From assembly GCF_040939455.1 (NCBI RefSeq), contig NC_134106.1, positions 37,842,001-37,906,000 on the forward strand: a stretch of 64,000 nt of DNA, in the 5' to 3' direction. Both the position numbers and the translations under genes were made by a program. Below are positions 1 to 11,954 of this stretch, piece by piece. Within the stretch, counting starts at the first letter, position 1. The number at the start of each line of letters is the position of its first letter. The stretch comes from Microcebus murinus (lineage: Eukaryota > Chordata > Mammalia > Primates > Cheirogaleidae). The notes beneath the pieces were generated by a model, which was given only the letters and a program-made list of their open reading frames with translations, made no database searches and was not told the origin of the DNA.

Positions 1-1345
1 AGGATTTACCCTTAGCCCATTTGTATTCATGCATGAACCCATCCATGTAGGCAGGGTTATGTCATGGTGATAAACAGTCCCCAATCTCAGTGCTTTTGAA
101 CAGCAAAGGTTTATTTCTCGCTCCTTGTACGTGTCTACCACAGGTTGGGGGGGGGTGTCTTCTCGGTACCATCATCCCTCTGGATCCAGGATGATGCCGC
201 AGCCACTTTCTGGAACATGGTGGTGACTGTGGGTGCTGGCTCTTGCAGCCTTTGCCTGGAAATGACCCAGGTTGTTTCTGCACACATTTCATGGGCTAAA
301 GCATGTCACATGGCTTAAAGTAGGTAAGAAATTATAATCCTGCAGGGAGAGCATTCTCTATTATTGGTGAACGGTAATACAATCCACCACTCTGTCCCAG
401 TACCCCCCCAAACACTGCCCTCCCCCCACCCCCACTCCACCGCCAACCCCCCCCCACCCCCAGGGAATAAGTTTTGGGGCTTGAGAGAATGCCTGCCCCT
501 CTCCCAGCCCCCACACACTCTGCCCCACTGAGAGAACCCTCAATGCCTCTGCCTCCCGCGGCTGAGACCACAAAGCCCAATTAGGAGAATTTGTTTTGGG
601 TTTAGAGATTGCACCATTGCCCTCCATGGAGGGAGTCTGTTCATTTCCTATTCCATTTGCACACTCCAGGCTGGGTCTGCCCAGATGGCTGTGGGGTCCC
701 ATCCTGCTGCTTCTGGGAGAGGACTCATTGTCATTGGTGAGGTGCCCACAGAGCCCCCCCATGACTCACTGGCTTCCCAGAAGCAAATCAGCAACTGGTG
801 ATTAGTGATTCTCCAGCCTGTTTCCCCCGCTCACCCTACTGGGAATCAGTAGCTGCAATCCTGGAAGATTAGGAGAATCCCTACCCATCATTTGCATTTT
901 TAAAGGCAACAGCACTAGTGATTTTTTTTCTTTTTAATAATGTAATGTAATCTTTATTTGAAATCGGACGCTTAGCAACAGATAAAGACAGATGTGGGAA
1001 GGTGCAGTAAGTGTGTCTATGTATGTGCGTAATTTCTGTGATTTAGCTGGATTTTACCTTACACTTATGTAGTACATTATTCGCTTTTAATACAAATTCA
1101 CTGCATTCTTAAAATAGCCAGTTTTCATTGTGCATTTAAAATACCAGATTGTTTCATAAAAAATCTGACTTACACCCAGCTTTTTGGGAGCATTGTTCCT
1201 TCATAAAGCAAAGCCTTACTTTGTTGATGTTTCTCAGTGAATTCCTAGAACTATAGACAATATGGAAATGGAGGGTCTTGGATACAACAATTGGAATAAT
1301 TGTGACTCACCCAAAACTTGCTTCCTTTTTGGGATGGGGGATTTC
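1..1345. other. Upstream intergenic sequence without a gene
   Basis: No gene was recognised here. The stretch holds a C-rich run near 400-463 and otherwise ordinary mammalian non-coding sequence. Short open frames on both strands show no domain, no codon structure and no splice context. It lies about 23 kb upstream of the EPAS1 promoter and may contain distal regulatory DNA, but nothing decisive is visible. Confidence 0.6.
402..463 (-). repeat. C-rich low-complexity run, possible G-quadruplex on the minus strand
   Basis: Several runs of four to nine consecutive C bases are separated by short spacers. The opposite strand therefore has at least four G-runs close together, which fits the general pattern for G-quadruplex formation. 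No gene start is visible beside it. Confidence 0.6.
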
Positions 1346-1359
1346 TGACAGGGAGGAAA

Positions 1360-1475
1360 CAGATTCATTCATTTGTTCAATAAACATTTGTTTGGCTGCC
1401 TAGTTTCTAAGTGCCAAGGGTCCTAGAAGATTCAACCCATTACTCCCTGCTAGGAGTTTACAATGTGACTGAAAG
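1360..1475 (-). repeat. L2 LINE 3'-end fragment
   Basis: The strand shown starts with an attcattcatttgttcaa-type tail, then a diverged version of the tattgagcacc...gtgccaggca region and 'ctaggagtttacaatgtgact'-like sequence. This is the order expected for the 3' end of a CR1-type L2 LINE read on the complementary strand. It is old and diverged. Confidence 0.6.
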
Positions 1476-1519
1476 GTTGCATTTCATTTGCATGACATCC
1501 TCCCTGGACAAGTAGCTTC

Positions 1520-1625
1520 CTGGCTAAAGACCTAGAGAGGAAACTGAGACCCAGAGAGGTTAGGCCTCTGGCCCCAGCCCACACAGCACCTGGCTAAAAC
1601 CTCTTTGCATCCAGCTCCACACGTA
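1520..1625 (-). repeat. MIR SINE fragment
   Basis: The sequence reads gaaactgagacccagagagg followed by a degraded version of the region that normally precedes a cacacagc motif. This is the reverse complement of the MIR core (ctctg...cctcagtttc). It is short and diverged. Confidence 0.55.
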
Positions 1626-2366
1626 TCCCCCTGGATAAACCCCTTGGCAGCTAGAAGCTGCTGGGCTGTGTTTGCCTTACAAACAATTCCCACCCACTCC
1701 TCCCCTGCACACTTGCCCTTGGAAGTCATCCTTGGCTGATATGACCCTCTCTACCAACCCTGTGGCCTCCCAGGCCCAGCCCTGCCAAAGAACAGGCTGT
1801 GGCCCCAGATGAGACAAATCAATTCCGCACACGGAGTGTCCAAGCCCATGTGCTTAAGTTAATCCCTTGCTGTTGTTCAACATTAACGTCTTACTAAATC
1901 AGGGCGGACCTTAATTGCATGTGAGCACTAGTGAGGGCAATAGCTGTGCAGAGCTGGCACAATTGTGTTCTGGGCACAGAAGCCAGCACCTTGGTTTACC
2001 TGGGCGTAGTGGCAGCGGCAGTAGCCTGGAGCAATTTGTCAAGACCTGGGAGATCTTGTCAGTCACACTGTCTGGAGCTGTGACTGTTGTGACTGAGAAG
2101 GGCCACTGGACAAGGTTGGTCCCTTCTCTAGGGTTAAAGCACATGTTGTCCCAAAGGGAAGACAATTCTAATATTAACAAAGAGAATACTAATAGATCGA
2201 GAAACTTCCCCAAACCTGATTTTCCATTTGGTTTCAAGGTCTCTTCTGCAGAACAGTTTTACAAAAGGGTTGGGAAGACAACCTGGGCTCCTTTGGGGAC
2301 TGATGTGAGGCCTCCAAAGCTTCTGCAAGAACACCTGGGGAGCAGATCACCCTAGAAAGCCATGAG

Positions 2367-2399
<33 letters not shown>

Positions 2400-4671
2400 G
2401 CAGGGTGCCAGTGTCTCCTGAAACTCTGCAGGAAGCAGCCACACTGAGTGCAGGGGCGTTGGGTAAAGCAGTCTGGCTGATTGGGGACTTAGGTGGGACT
2501 GTTGTTTCTCTCCTTGAGGGATTATTCTAAACATAAACACCCCAGCAGTGACAGTCTGGAATTTTAAGAGGTGATCTAACTAGCCTAGTCCCCTGCCTCT
2601 AGACAGGATTGTCATTTAAGCTATGTGGTTTTCCCAGCGCAGCTGTGCTTTCTCTCTCACCAGGCCTATGCCATATATGCTCACCTTCTTCAGAATGTCT
2701 CCTGCAGGGACGTCGCTCCCACCCCTCCCTCTGCACCCTACTCATGCCTCAGTTCCAGGCCGCACCATGTGACTTGGCTGTAGTTGCGAATGCAGAAGGC
2801 AGGGATCTTGCATTTCTTGTATTCCAGCATGGTGCCTGGCACAAAGTGGGTGCTCACGAGTGTTGCAGAGCTGAACTGAATTCCGCCCTGCCTGCCCGAG
2901 AGACTTGCCAGCCTCCCTCAGTGGCTGCTTTCCAACTCCCCACAATTCCTCACCAACATTCCTCACCCCACATCTCAACCTTCATTTCCTCAGAAATAAG
3001 TTACTAGAGATGGGGGTGGTTTCTTCCCCACTCTTTGGTTTTCATGGGGAGGGAATTCCGGGCTGCTTACTCTGCCCGGGACCCCGCCATGACAGGCAGG
3101 TGAACTGCCTGAGTTGACTGAGTGAACAGCCGACTCGGTCAGACACGCCTCATAGTGGTGGCCGGCGCTCCCTGTTTGCTCTAGCCAGGGCATCAGTGAA
3201 GGACCTACCCTGACTGGGGCCTGGTAGTTGGGTGGGGGTGTGCTGAGGCTGGGCTTCTTGGGGATCCCATTAGGAAGTCCTTGGTCCTCAGCAGCTCTGT
3301 GCACAGCAGAGCTGACATTTTTGCCTCCATCTACTGGTTCTGTATTTCAGAACTTGGGTGCCCACACAGGCCCAGAAAGAAACCCAAAGAGGCATTTTTA
3401 AGAGCTGTCCTGTGGCCCTGAGGCACATGGGAAGCTGGAGCCCTGTTTTGCAGAGTGGCTGTTTGGGTCTCTAAATCTTCTCCCGGATGCTCTCTCTCCC
3501 GAGGCCTCTTGACATGTACGGATGCTTGGCGGGGCGCTGGGAGCTGCACAGTGTTGAATGAGACGCTGTGCTCAGCCCAGTGCAATTACCCAGGGTCAAA
3601 ATGAGTCAGCAGGCAGCCCAGATTAAAAACTGTGGCTCCACACTCAGGCCTTCCCTCCCTGTGCCTGCAGTCTCTTGAAGGAAATCTCTGCGCAGAGGGG
3701 GAGATACCAAGGGGCCACCAGGGAGCTGAGCTGGATTCTGGGTGAGGCAGGAAGGAGGATGAGGTGGCTTAGGAAGAAAGTCCAGACACCCCTGCACCCT
3801 TTCTTCCTTTGTAATTAGAGCCCCCACCCAGCCAGCTCTCTGCAGATTAGGAATACTGGCCAACACTTCCTGTTCAGAACAAACATTTGCTAGAGCTGAA
3901 TTCTGTGTCCAACCCCTGAAGTGGGTACTTCTGAAGGGCCATCTGAACCTATCTAAAACGTGTGTCTTAAGGATTTTAGGTTGGACTAAACTGTCAGTGT
4001 GTGTATTTTCTGAGCCAATTGTGGAGGATTCTTAGCTTTCCATTTCCTGAGGAATTAATATTTGAACACTTTCATGGGGCAGTGATTTAAAAGATATTCC
4101 TACAAAGAAGTCCTGAAATTTCTGAGCCAAATGTGAGCCCTAAATTAAACAATTTTAGGAGGCTAGTCTATCTTCAACCAACTCTATGATCCAGCTGACC
4201 AGGAAGTAAATAGCTCTGGGTGATTATATAGCTTGGTTAACCCCAAACCTTCACTTCCTTGGCTAGTGGATTGATCATTTACCAATATTCAAACAACAAC
4301 AGCTCTGTCAAGCAAGCCTTCCCCATCCTTCTCTGATGTGTCAGAGGTATTTCAGGATCTCTTAGGATTTCAGAGTACTGTTGGGATTAGCATTCCCATT
4401 GCACAGACATGTCCCCCAAGAAAGTAGGAGACTTATGGCACCAGGGCATTTATCTAGAGAAAGGACAACTTGGCCTACAAATATGAGAAGGACTAGAAAA
4501 ATCTGGTACATCCCAGAGAACAGAACTATGTCCCTGGATGGAGGGTCGGGGGAGCTTCCTGCCATGGGAAAATTCAAAGAAAGACTCCATATGCATTAGT
4601 CAGGATGTACAGGGGTTGTTTATGTCATCCATGAGGGCTGGTTCTCAAGACACTTCCCACCTGTTATGAAC
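1626..4671. other. Intergenic sequence, no gene recognised
   Basis: About 3 kb of mixed-composition DNA. It contains one dinucleotide microsatellite (listed separately) and several chance open frames of up to 146 codons that overlap on both strands and show no recognisable domain. No promoter-like CpG cluster or RNA gene was seen. Confidence 0.55.
2369..2398. repeat. (CA)15 microsatellite
   Basis: An uninterrupted run of 15 CA units. Perfect dinucleotide runs of this length are usually polymorphic in mammals. Confidence 0.95.
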
Positions 4672-4905
4672 TGTATTCCCCCCAAATTCATATGTTGAAG
4701 CCATAAACCCCAATGTGATGGTGCTAGGAGGCAGGGCCTTTGGGAGGTAATTAGGGTTAGATGCGGTCATGGGGGTAGAATCCTCAGGATGAGCCTATTA
4801 CCCTTATAAGAAGAGGAAGAGACACCAGAGCTTCTCAGCCTCAGGTACTGTGGGAAATAAATGTCTCCCAGCCTATGGTTACCACAGTGTGACTAAGCCA
4901 CCACC
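4672..4905 (+). repeat. MaLR-type solo LTR (MST-like), internally deleted
   Basis: The segment starts tgttatgaactgtattcccc and continues with caaattcatatgttgaagcc, a ggcagggcctttgggaggta block and an 'cccttataagaagag' block. It ends in a degraded gtgggaaataaatgtct segment. That order is characteristic of MST-family LTRs of mammalian apparent LTR retrotransposons. It is shorter than the usual length of roughly 400 bases because part of the 3' half is missing. No internal coding sequence is attached, so it is an old solo LTR or fragment. Confidence 0.8.
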
Positions 4906-5640
4906 TGAGAGTCATCAATTTCGTGAAGGTTAAAGAGATGGGGCTGAGTCTACAGCAACCTTATGAGATCCTATGAGATCCCCTGAACATTATTTTTAAA
5001 AAAGGCTTACTCCCTTGTCTCCTCACAAAAACAGGAAAAAAACCTCCTATGGCTTGTACTTGCATTGGATTGTGCATAAATAGAGATCTGATAAATTTTC
5101 ATATATTTCCTGGAATCTGGAGGGTGCTATTTAAGATTGGCCTGGGAGTGAGAGTATGCTGGGTTTCAGTGGGTCTCCTGAGTCCACGAACACCCTTATA
5201 AATGCCCTGTCACTTGGAGATTGCAGTGATAGACACAGACCTGAATTATCAGGAAGTGACACTGGCTGCCCCTTATTGCCAGAGACCTCTCTCCGGTTTT
5301 CTTGTTTTCTGCTCACCCAACTCTTCCACCATCCAATTCATGTGGCAATAATTGAGGTCTAGGACAGAGACAGAAAATAAAGCATGCAGGAAGCCAAAGA
5401 ATTAAGGCTGGCCCTTTATGTGGGAAGAACAGGTGGCTCTCTACAAGGTGAGACTTGGGAGACACTTAGAAAGTGCCTTTGTGTCCCACCGTGTCCTATC
5501 CTGACCCCCATCCAGCAAACCACCTCTGCCCCACCACACCGCATGGTGCCTGTGTCTCCCAACTGGTTACACAGCAACGCCTCGCTGGAACCCAGGACAT
5601 TCATTAATGCAGCTAACCTCCAAGTCTTCATGCAAAAGAA
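4906..5640. other. Intergenic sequence, no gene recognised
   Basis: Mixed-composition DNA without a recognised repeat or gene. Overlapping open frames on both strands near 5.38-5.65 kb look like chance. Confidence 0.5.
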
Positions 5641-5930
5641 AATATGAATTTTGTTGCTCTTCCTTATGTGTATTTTATTTTTAATCTTGAGTTATTTTAA
5701 AGTTACAGAAAAGTGAAAAGAATAATATAACTAGCATCCATAGTTTCACCACCTAAAATTTAAGCTAAGGTTTCTTTTTCACATTTGTTTTCAACCATTT
5801 TATTTTGCAAGAAATAAACATTACAGATAGAGCTAAATGGCCTTGTATTCATGCCCCAATCCTATTCTTCTATATGTTTGTGTAGCTTTCTTTTTATATA
5901 AATAAATATAAGGTAATTCTAAAATCATGA
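5641..5930 (-). repeat. Probable old L1 fragment
   Basis: AT-rich sequence with 'aaagttacagaaaagtg' and 'tagtttcaccacctaaa'-like segments, in the order seen in degraded L1 3' regions on the complementary strand. It is diverged and the family is not resolved. Confidence 0.4.
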
Positions 5931-5979
5931 ATGGGGAGCAGGACACTGGGATATTTTCATTGCTTGGGGCCCTATTTAG

Positions 5980-6320
5980 AGGGAGTCAGGGGCGGGAGAG
6001 AGACCTGTCGCGCAGCAGAGAGGCGGCTAGCCAACGGGGCTTTCGCCTGACGACCCCAGTTCTCTCCTCCAGGCTGACACAGCGAGGCAGGCAAGGGCCG
6101 CTTCCTAGAAAACTCCGCCCAGGCTTCCTTGGCCGCTGGCTTTTCCTGCCAGCCCACTCATTGTTGCGCGCTGGCTGGGAGGACCGCGCCGGCCTTGCAG
6201 GGGAGGCGTTTCCGGGACCCATGGCCCTGCCCGGGCAGCCTGGCAGGGCGGCCATGCCGAGGAAGCACTTTATTCTCTGAGTGGCACGTTCGCTGCAGGC
6301 CATGCCAAGTGCCCTGCTGG
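5980..6320. promoter_or_regulatory. Small isolated CpG islet about 18 kb upstream of EPAS1
   Basis: The GC content and the number of CpG pairs rise sharply here compared with both flanks. There are GC-box cores at 5989-5996 (ggggcggg) and 6115-6120 (ccgccc), plus many cg pairs such as ctgtcgcgcag and ttgcgcgctgg. Overlapping open frames in all directions are an effect of base composition and do not look like a gene. It could be the promoter of an unannotated non-coding transcript or a distal element for EPAS1; the sequence alone does not decide. Confidence 0.5.
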
Positions 6321-6482
6321 GCAGCAGGCAATGGGGGAACTCGAGCCAGGTTGGGGAGCCCTAGCCAGGTCTGCTGGGGAGCCTGGGGGCCCCTAATGAT
6401 AGTAGCATTTCCTGCATACATGCACACTTCTTATAGCTCTGTGCTGGACACTGGGCTTACAAAAGTGGTTTCTGCCTTCATT

Positions 6483-6815
6483 CGTTCATTCATTCATTCC
6501 ACAAATAGTTACTGAGTGTCTGTATGTGCCAGGCACTGTTCCAGATGTTGGGGTTACAGCTGGGGAACAAAATAGGTAAAGACCCTTGCTCACCTGGAGC
6601 TTACATTCTAGCAGGGAGAGACAGTAAATAATAGACACAATAAGTGAGGATATTCTACAGTAGATGGTAAGTACCATGGAAAGAAGACAAGAAAGAATGG
6701 AGGGCAGGAGAAATTAATAACAGAGCAGGTGGCGGTGAGAGAGCTGCCAAGTAGGTGTCTAGGGGACGAGCATTCTAGATAGAGGAGACAGGTCGTGCAA
6801 AGCCCTGAAGTGGGA
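6483..6815 (-). repeat. L2 LINE 3' region
   Basis: The sequence runs from a cattcattcattcc tail through 'gtgtctgtatgtgccaggca', 'gagcttacattctagcaggg' and 'gtgcaaagccctgaagtgg'. This is the standard order of the L2 reverse-transcriptase C-terminus and 3' end on the complementary strand. No intact frame remains. Confidence 0.85.
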
Positions 6816-7139
6816 GGCTGCCTGGTGGAAGGTGAGTTACACAGAGCTGGTTTTCTCCCTCAGCCATCTGTGCCTCACCTGCACTCCCAGGGCTCAGCTA
6901 AAGGAAAAAAATATCCGAGGGGGTGCCGGCAGTGGCCACGTCTGAGTTCCAGTGGCCCCCCAGGATCCTCAGGTTAAGATCGATGCACCTTGGCATGCCG
7001 CAGACGTCCCTGTTTACCTCTCCAATTCCATCCCGCCCCACCCTCCTTTCCACTTGCACTGTACCCTGCAGCGTGGCCTGTGACTCGGGCTTCTCTGTGT
7101 GCACCACGATGCTTCAGGCACTAGGACAGGAATGCAATG

Positions 7140-7265
7140 TACCTGACAAGCTTCTGCCATTCCCTTCAAGATTCTGTTCAAAGTCACCGTCACTGTCTCT
7201 GTGAAGCCTTTCTTCACTTCCCCTGAATGTTCTAGCTTCATTCTCTGTTTATATGACACCTGGCA
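7140..7265 (+). repeat. L2 LINE fragment
   Basis: Contains the 'tctctgtgaagcctttctt' type of segment typical of the part of L2 shortly upstream of its 3' end. Short and diverged. Confidence 0.5.
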
Positions 7266-7879
7266 GAGAGGTGTACTGACCGTCTGTGTGGCCACAGGTG
7301 TCTGGCCACATTGCAGTGTGTTGACTCGTCTGCAGCCCCACTGGGCCGTGGCTTTGCTCCCTCCGTGTCCTCAGGTACCCGGTAAAGGAGCTTGGCTGTT
7401 TGGGTCCCTGAGAGGGCCCCAGAGGCCTGCCCCCGCCTGTCTTTAGCTATATAACAGGCTGTATTCACAGCTGTGAACTCCCGGGACACGGATTTCCTGC
7501 GGGTGAGGGACTGGCGGGGAGAAAGGCCTTCATTCTAACCACAGAAAATGGCTGGCTGAGGTGCATTGTTGTCCAAGAGAATAGGAGAAGCCGCCCCTCT
7601 CCCTGACTCCACCCCTGCCCTGGGTGCCAGTCCCGGCTGGTGCACAACTCCTGGAAACTCTGGTCAGAAATGTGCTTCCTCTCGCTCCCCCAGGGACTCT
7701 GAGCACTCCTGGGGCAGTGGCGCCTCAGCAGCTGAGGCCAAAATACACCCAGAGTGTACCAGGCTGCCAGGTTGGCCCCCACAGAGTCCCCAAGGCCTGA
7801 CCAGTCCTCCCTTGGAAGTCCCTTGCCACTGTCCTTTTCTTCTCATTCCCACCTCCAATCCTATTCCACGCCCTCATCA
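7266..7879. other. Intergenic sequence, no gene recognised
   Basis: GC-moderate sequence with several overlapping chance open frames on both strands (up to 113 codons). No domain, splice context or repeat family was recognised. Confidence 0.5.
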
Positions 7880-8545
7880 TCTCACCTGGATGGCAGGGAA
7901 TGACTGACTCACCACCTTGTCTCGAACTCCTACTAGTTCCTACCCTCTCCTGCCAATGCAAGAGTCACCTTGACAGACTTCTCTTTTCCAAGTCACCTCT
8001 TTGCTTGGAAACCTGTAGGGCCTCTATTGTCCAAAGGACAAAGTCCAGACACCCAAACCTGGCATCCTGGGTCCTTTGAAAACTCAACTCCCTTGAGTGC
8101 ACTTTTTCCTATTTCTCCCTTTCACCAACCTCCTTCCAACAGTCTACACACTGTCCCTCAAATATTTTCTCAGCTCTGTGCTTCTCAGCTCTGTCCTGAG
8201 CGCCTTTCCCAATCGTCTGTGCCTCCCTGGTCCTAACAATCCTTCTGCACTTGAAGCTTTCCCAGGCGGTCCTGGCTCAAGTCATCTCTGAGCCCTGTAT
8301 CCCTGTGCTTATTATCGCAACAGTCATTTGACAACCAATTAAACAGTCAACCTGGAAAGCTTTTAAGGTTCCTTCAGTCCTGCAGTTCTATTCTACCATG
8401 TGTTTTTGCTGTTATTTTTCAGACGTTTGTCTTAGTTCTCGTTTACAGGGTCAGAGACCTGAGAACCAGACCTTGCCTTATATCAGTCTGTAGCAGTGTC
8501 TGGCACATGGCAGGAGACTCAGTACCAGTTTGCTAATAGAAACAT
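7880..8545 (+). repeat. L2 LINE 3' region, about 650 bases
   Basis: Contains in order 'aagtcacctctttgcttgg', 'gtccaaaggacaaagtccag', a 'ctgagcgcctttcccaatcg' segment and the 3' phrase 'agtgtctggcacatggcagg'. This matches L2 in the forward direction. It has many indels and no intact frame. Confidence 0.75.
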
Positions 8546-9200
8546 TCCAAACCCCAATCCCCAGGTATGTTTATTCTTAGTAGTTCCCTGTTCAGCTCCC
8601 ACATGCTGGGCTCCTCACATACCTGCCTTCTGAAGGGGAGCTGATAAATGTATGCATATTAAAGTTCCACAGCCTTAATGTGTTTGTCCACCAAAGGAAA
8701 TCTGCATTGCACAAGGTGCATGGGAAGAGTATTACATAACCGTCGTTAGTTAAGTTTTAATGGTGGGATACCAGTTATCAGCAAGGGAGGAACCTTTCTT
8801 GGAGCCATCTCCCTGCCTTCTTTCCCTAACCATTCTGCCAGCTCTAGGTTGAAGGGGAGAAAGGAACCATTTACAAGGAAGCTCACCTCTCACTTAAGCT
8901 CCATGCAAACCTTACCTCTCTAGGTATCACCCTGAGAAGAAAACATGTACATAGGTTATTGGAGTGGAAGGAAGCAGGTGTTGTCCCTATTCTTCTGTCC
9001 CTAGTCAGCAAGGCTGCCTGGAGCTCCTGTTGGCACCTTGCCCCGAAGGAAGAGCTGTGGGAAGGAGCTAGCTCAGTCCACTTGGGCCAACAGACCCGCT
9101 GGGGAGACAAACATTACTCAAGCGAAGGAGAGTGAGACAGACTGTCAACGGCAATGGAGTTCATTCAGAATGAGGAAGATGAGTGTGGGAATGGAAGGGG
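8546..9200. other. Intergenic sequence, no gene recognised
   Basis: No repeat or gene recognised. A 75-codon open frame on the minus strand (8883-9110) has no visible domain and is treated as chance. Confidence 0.5.
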
Positions 9201-9204
9201 GGAG

Positions 9205-9330
9205 GGAATGAACCTGTATTTATTGAGCACCTGTTATGTGCTAGTCACATTCATGCATGTTACGCCATCAAATCTTCCTAGCAATCTTAATAATTGCCAT
9301 TAGCTCCGTTACCAAACACAGAAGTTTATT
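9205..9330 (-). repeat. MIR SINE fragment
   Basis: Begins tgtatttattgagcacctgt and follows with the gtgctagtcac and atcaaatcttcc blocks found in MIR/L2 tails in reverse orientation. Confidence 0.65.
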
Positions 9331-9349
9331 TCCTCTTCCACCCTTTCTC

Positions 9350-10760
9350 CATTGTTCTTTTTTCTTTTTTTTAAAGGTCTGGTCATAAAGTAATTAGTGT
9401 TCGTTATAAATATGGTACATAAAAATAAAAGTATATGGAAGAAAATAAAAATCATATATAATCTCGTGATAAACCACTGTTAGCATTTAAGTGTGTATAT
9501 TCTAGGTTTTAAAATTGTTTTAAAAGTATGTGATATCATATTATATATATAATTTTATATTATTTTTAAAATGACCTTTATAACAAAAATATTTTCATGT
9601 CATTAAAAATTCTAAAAAAAGCATCTTTAGTGGCTTCACAGTGTCCCATTATATGGTGACACAACTAGTTTCTTAACCATTCTCTAACTGCTAGATAGCC
9701 ACTTTTCTATCTTTTGAAAGTATAAACAATGATTCAATAGCATCTTTGTACCAATATCTTTCACTGAGTTTCTGATTTTTTTAAAGGATAGATTTGAAGA
9801 AGAGGAGTTACTGAGTCAAACAGTGTAATTGTGATTTTAGACACCAGTTTTATTTTCTAATTTTACAAGTAACTCTTGTTTATTGTGAAAAATTTAGAAA
9901 ACATACTTCACCACTCTGAGTTATATCTTATAACAAATCTGCACTTATCCCCTCTAAATCTATAAAAAAAATTTTAAAAAGAAAATATCATCCATAACCT
10001 TTTAAATTACTATTATTAATATTTTGGGGTGTTTATTTCTTGGTCTTTTTTTTCTAATGGCATACATATATGTGTAAATAAATATGGTTACATAAAAGTA
10101 GGATTATATGTTATATACAATACCACATCCTGCTTATCAGCAAGCATTAAATTATAATCAGTGTATTATCAATCTTTAAAAATATTATTTTTAATAGCTG
10201 TGTGATTCCACTTTAAGAGGGCATTATAACCAATTTAAGCATTCTTTTAATCATGGGCATTTATATTTTTGTTTCCAAAAATTTCCTTTTAATAACTGTA
10301 TGATGAACATCTGAACATCTGTGAATATTAATCTTTAACCTCATCTCTGATTATATCCTTCAAACAGATGCTTAGAAGTGAAATTACTAGGTCAAAGTGT
10401 ACAAGCGTTGTTAAGCTCTTGGTACATATTGCCAAATAGTGTTCCAAAAAGCATTCCTAATAATCAGAAGATTGTCCTTCTTACCACACACTTGCCAATA
10501 CTGACTATTATAGATTCAAAACTGTAGTAGCCTTTCATAAGCAAAATGTGCATTTATTTAATTTTTACTTTTATTATTAATAATGTTAAATATTTTGAAA
10601 TGTATTAGCTACTTGTAGTTAATCTTTTGGAATTATCTCTTCATGACCCTTGTGCATTTATTGTTAGTGTACTTCCTGTCATTTTAGATGAACTCTTTAT
10701 ATTTTAAGGATATTAACTCAATGTCCGTTATATTCATTCTTGAAGAATTTTCCAAATAAA
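9350..10760 (-). repeat. Old L1 LINE 3' fragments, two partly overlapping copies
   Basis: AT-rich DNA with two successive degraded versions of the same L1 segment. The first, about 9,620-9,840, reads 'cccattatatggtgacacaa' then 'tttcttaaccattctctaac'. The second, about 10,190-10,500, reads 'agctgtgtgattccacttta' then 'gaaattactaggtcaaagtg'. Each corresponds to the C-terminal ORF2 region of an ancient L1 on the complementary strand. The repeated order suggests two separate fragments side by side, not one insertion. Confidence 0.7.
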
Positions 10761-10764
10761 GAAA

Positions 10765-10895
10765 ATATCCCTATTTTTACAGATGAGGAAGCCAAGCCTC
10801 AATGAGGGAAGTGAATTATCCAAGGACAGTCAACTGGTTAGTGGCTGGGATTTGAATTCATGTCTGAGTGGCTCCAGAGCTCTTGATCAGAAGAA
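10765..10895 (-). repeat. MIR SINE fragment
   Basis: Reads ttacagatgaggaagccaag followed by a degraded version of the gacttgcccaaggtc block and 'ggctgggatttgaattcatg', which is the MIR core in reverse. Confidence 0.75.
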
Positions 10896-11954
10896 ATAAG
10901 AGGAAAGGAAACAATACCAGTAGCTATGAAAGTCTTAAGCATTGAACTTGAGTTTGTTCTGTAGGATGACTAGAGGGGTTAGAGGGGTCAGCTGTTAGAG
11001 GGGTTGAGGACATTTATGGAGAAAGAGAAGGAACAAAATGCTGGGCACTTGGGAGCCAGGCAGGGGCCTGGCCTGGTGCCAGCTGTGCATCTCTCTGATC
11101 ATTGCCTCCAAACTTAGGGACAACTCCTAGCATCCCTTGATCCTTCATAACCCTCCAGAGAACAGCCACCAGCCATTCACCCACATCCTCACCAAATCTG
11201 CCATATGTATAGCAGCACAACCTTTGATTCACCCTCACCTGTAGATTCCCAAGGCTTTGAGGGGGCCTTTTCTTATCTCTTGCACTGATATTTAGGGATA
11301 GGAGGGGCCTCAGAGTCAACATCCTCAGCAGAGCCCAGAATCTAAGGACTTCTTTTGACCGTCTTTTCTTACCTGATCATATTTATTCCAACCCACTGTT
11401 CTGCTGATCTTTGCTACTTGGCTGGGAAAGAAGGGGGGAGAAGAAGGAGAAGCACCAGAAAGGGAAGACTGGACTGCTAACTTCCTTGGGATGGGTGCGT
11501 GTGATCTCCCAGCTAGTGCACTCTGCACCCGCTCCACCCCCACTTTTCTCCTCAGCTACCAAAGGGCCTGCGCTGAGAGGGGCTAGATGAACACCCAGGG
11601 TGACTGCAGGGGACCAGATTGCTGCTGAAAAGGGTGTGATGCTCTCCTTTCTCCTCCAGGAAGGAAATAAGGTGAAAAGATGATAAATCCAGTAGTTTAA
11701 TCTTGTATTCCAGACCTTTAGGGGAAGGTGACATTAATTGCCCTCTCTTCTCTCTAATGGCTCCATCTGGACGTGTGCTTAGGGAGTTTGGAAATGCCTA
11801 AAAACTTATCTTGACAGTTAACTGCACTGTGGGAAATGGATGGAAACTTGCCGATTTTGGAGCCTTTGTGGAACAGGGATGGAAGGAGAGAGCGGCTGCA
11901 GTGTCCATGGAGGGGGAAGAGAATTGTGAAGTTCTGTGGGTTGAAGGGAAATAA
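10896..11954. other. Intergenic sequence, no gene recognised
   Basis: Mixed-composition DNA. A short local repeat of the word agaggggt occurs near 10,972-11,007. No recognised gene or transposon; the open frames are short and overlap on both strands. Confidence 0.5.
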
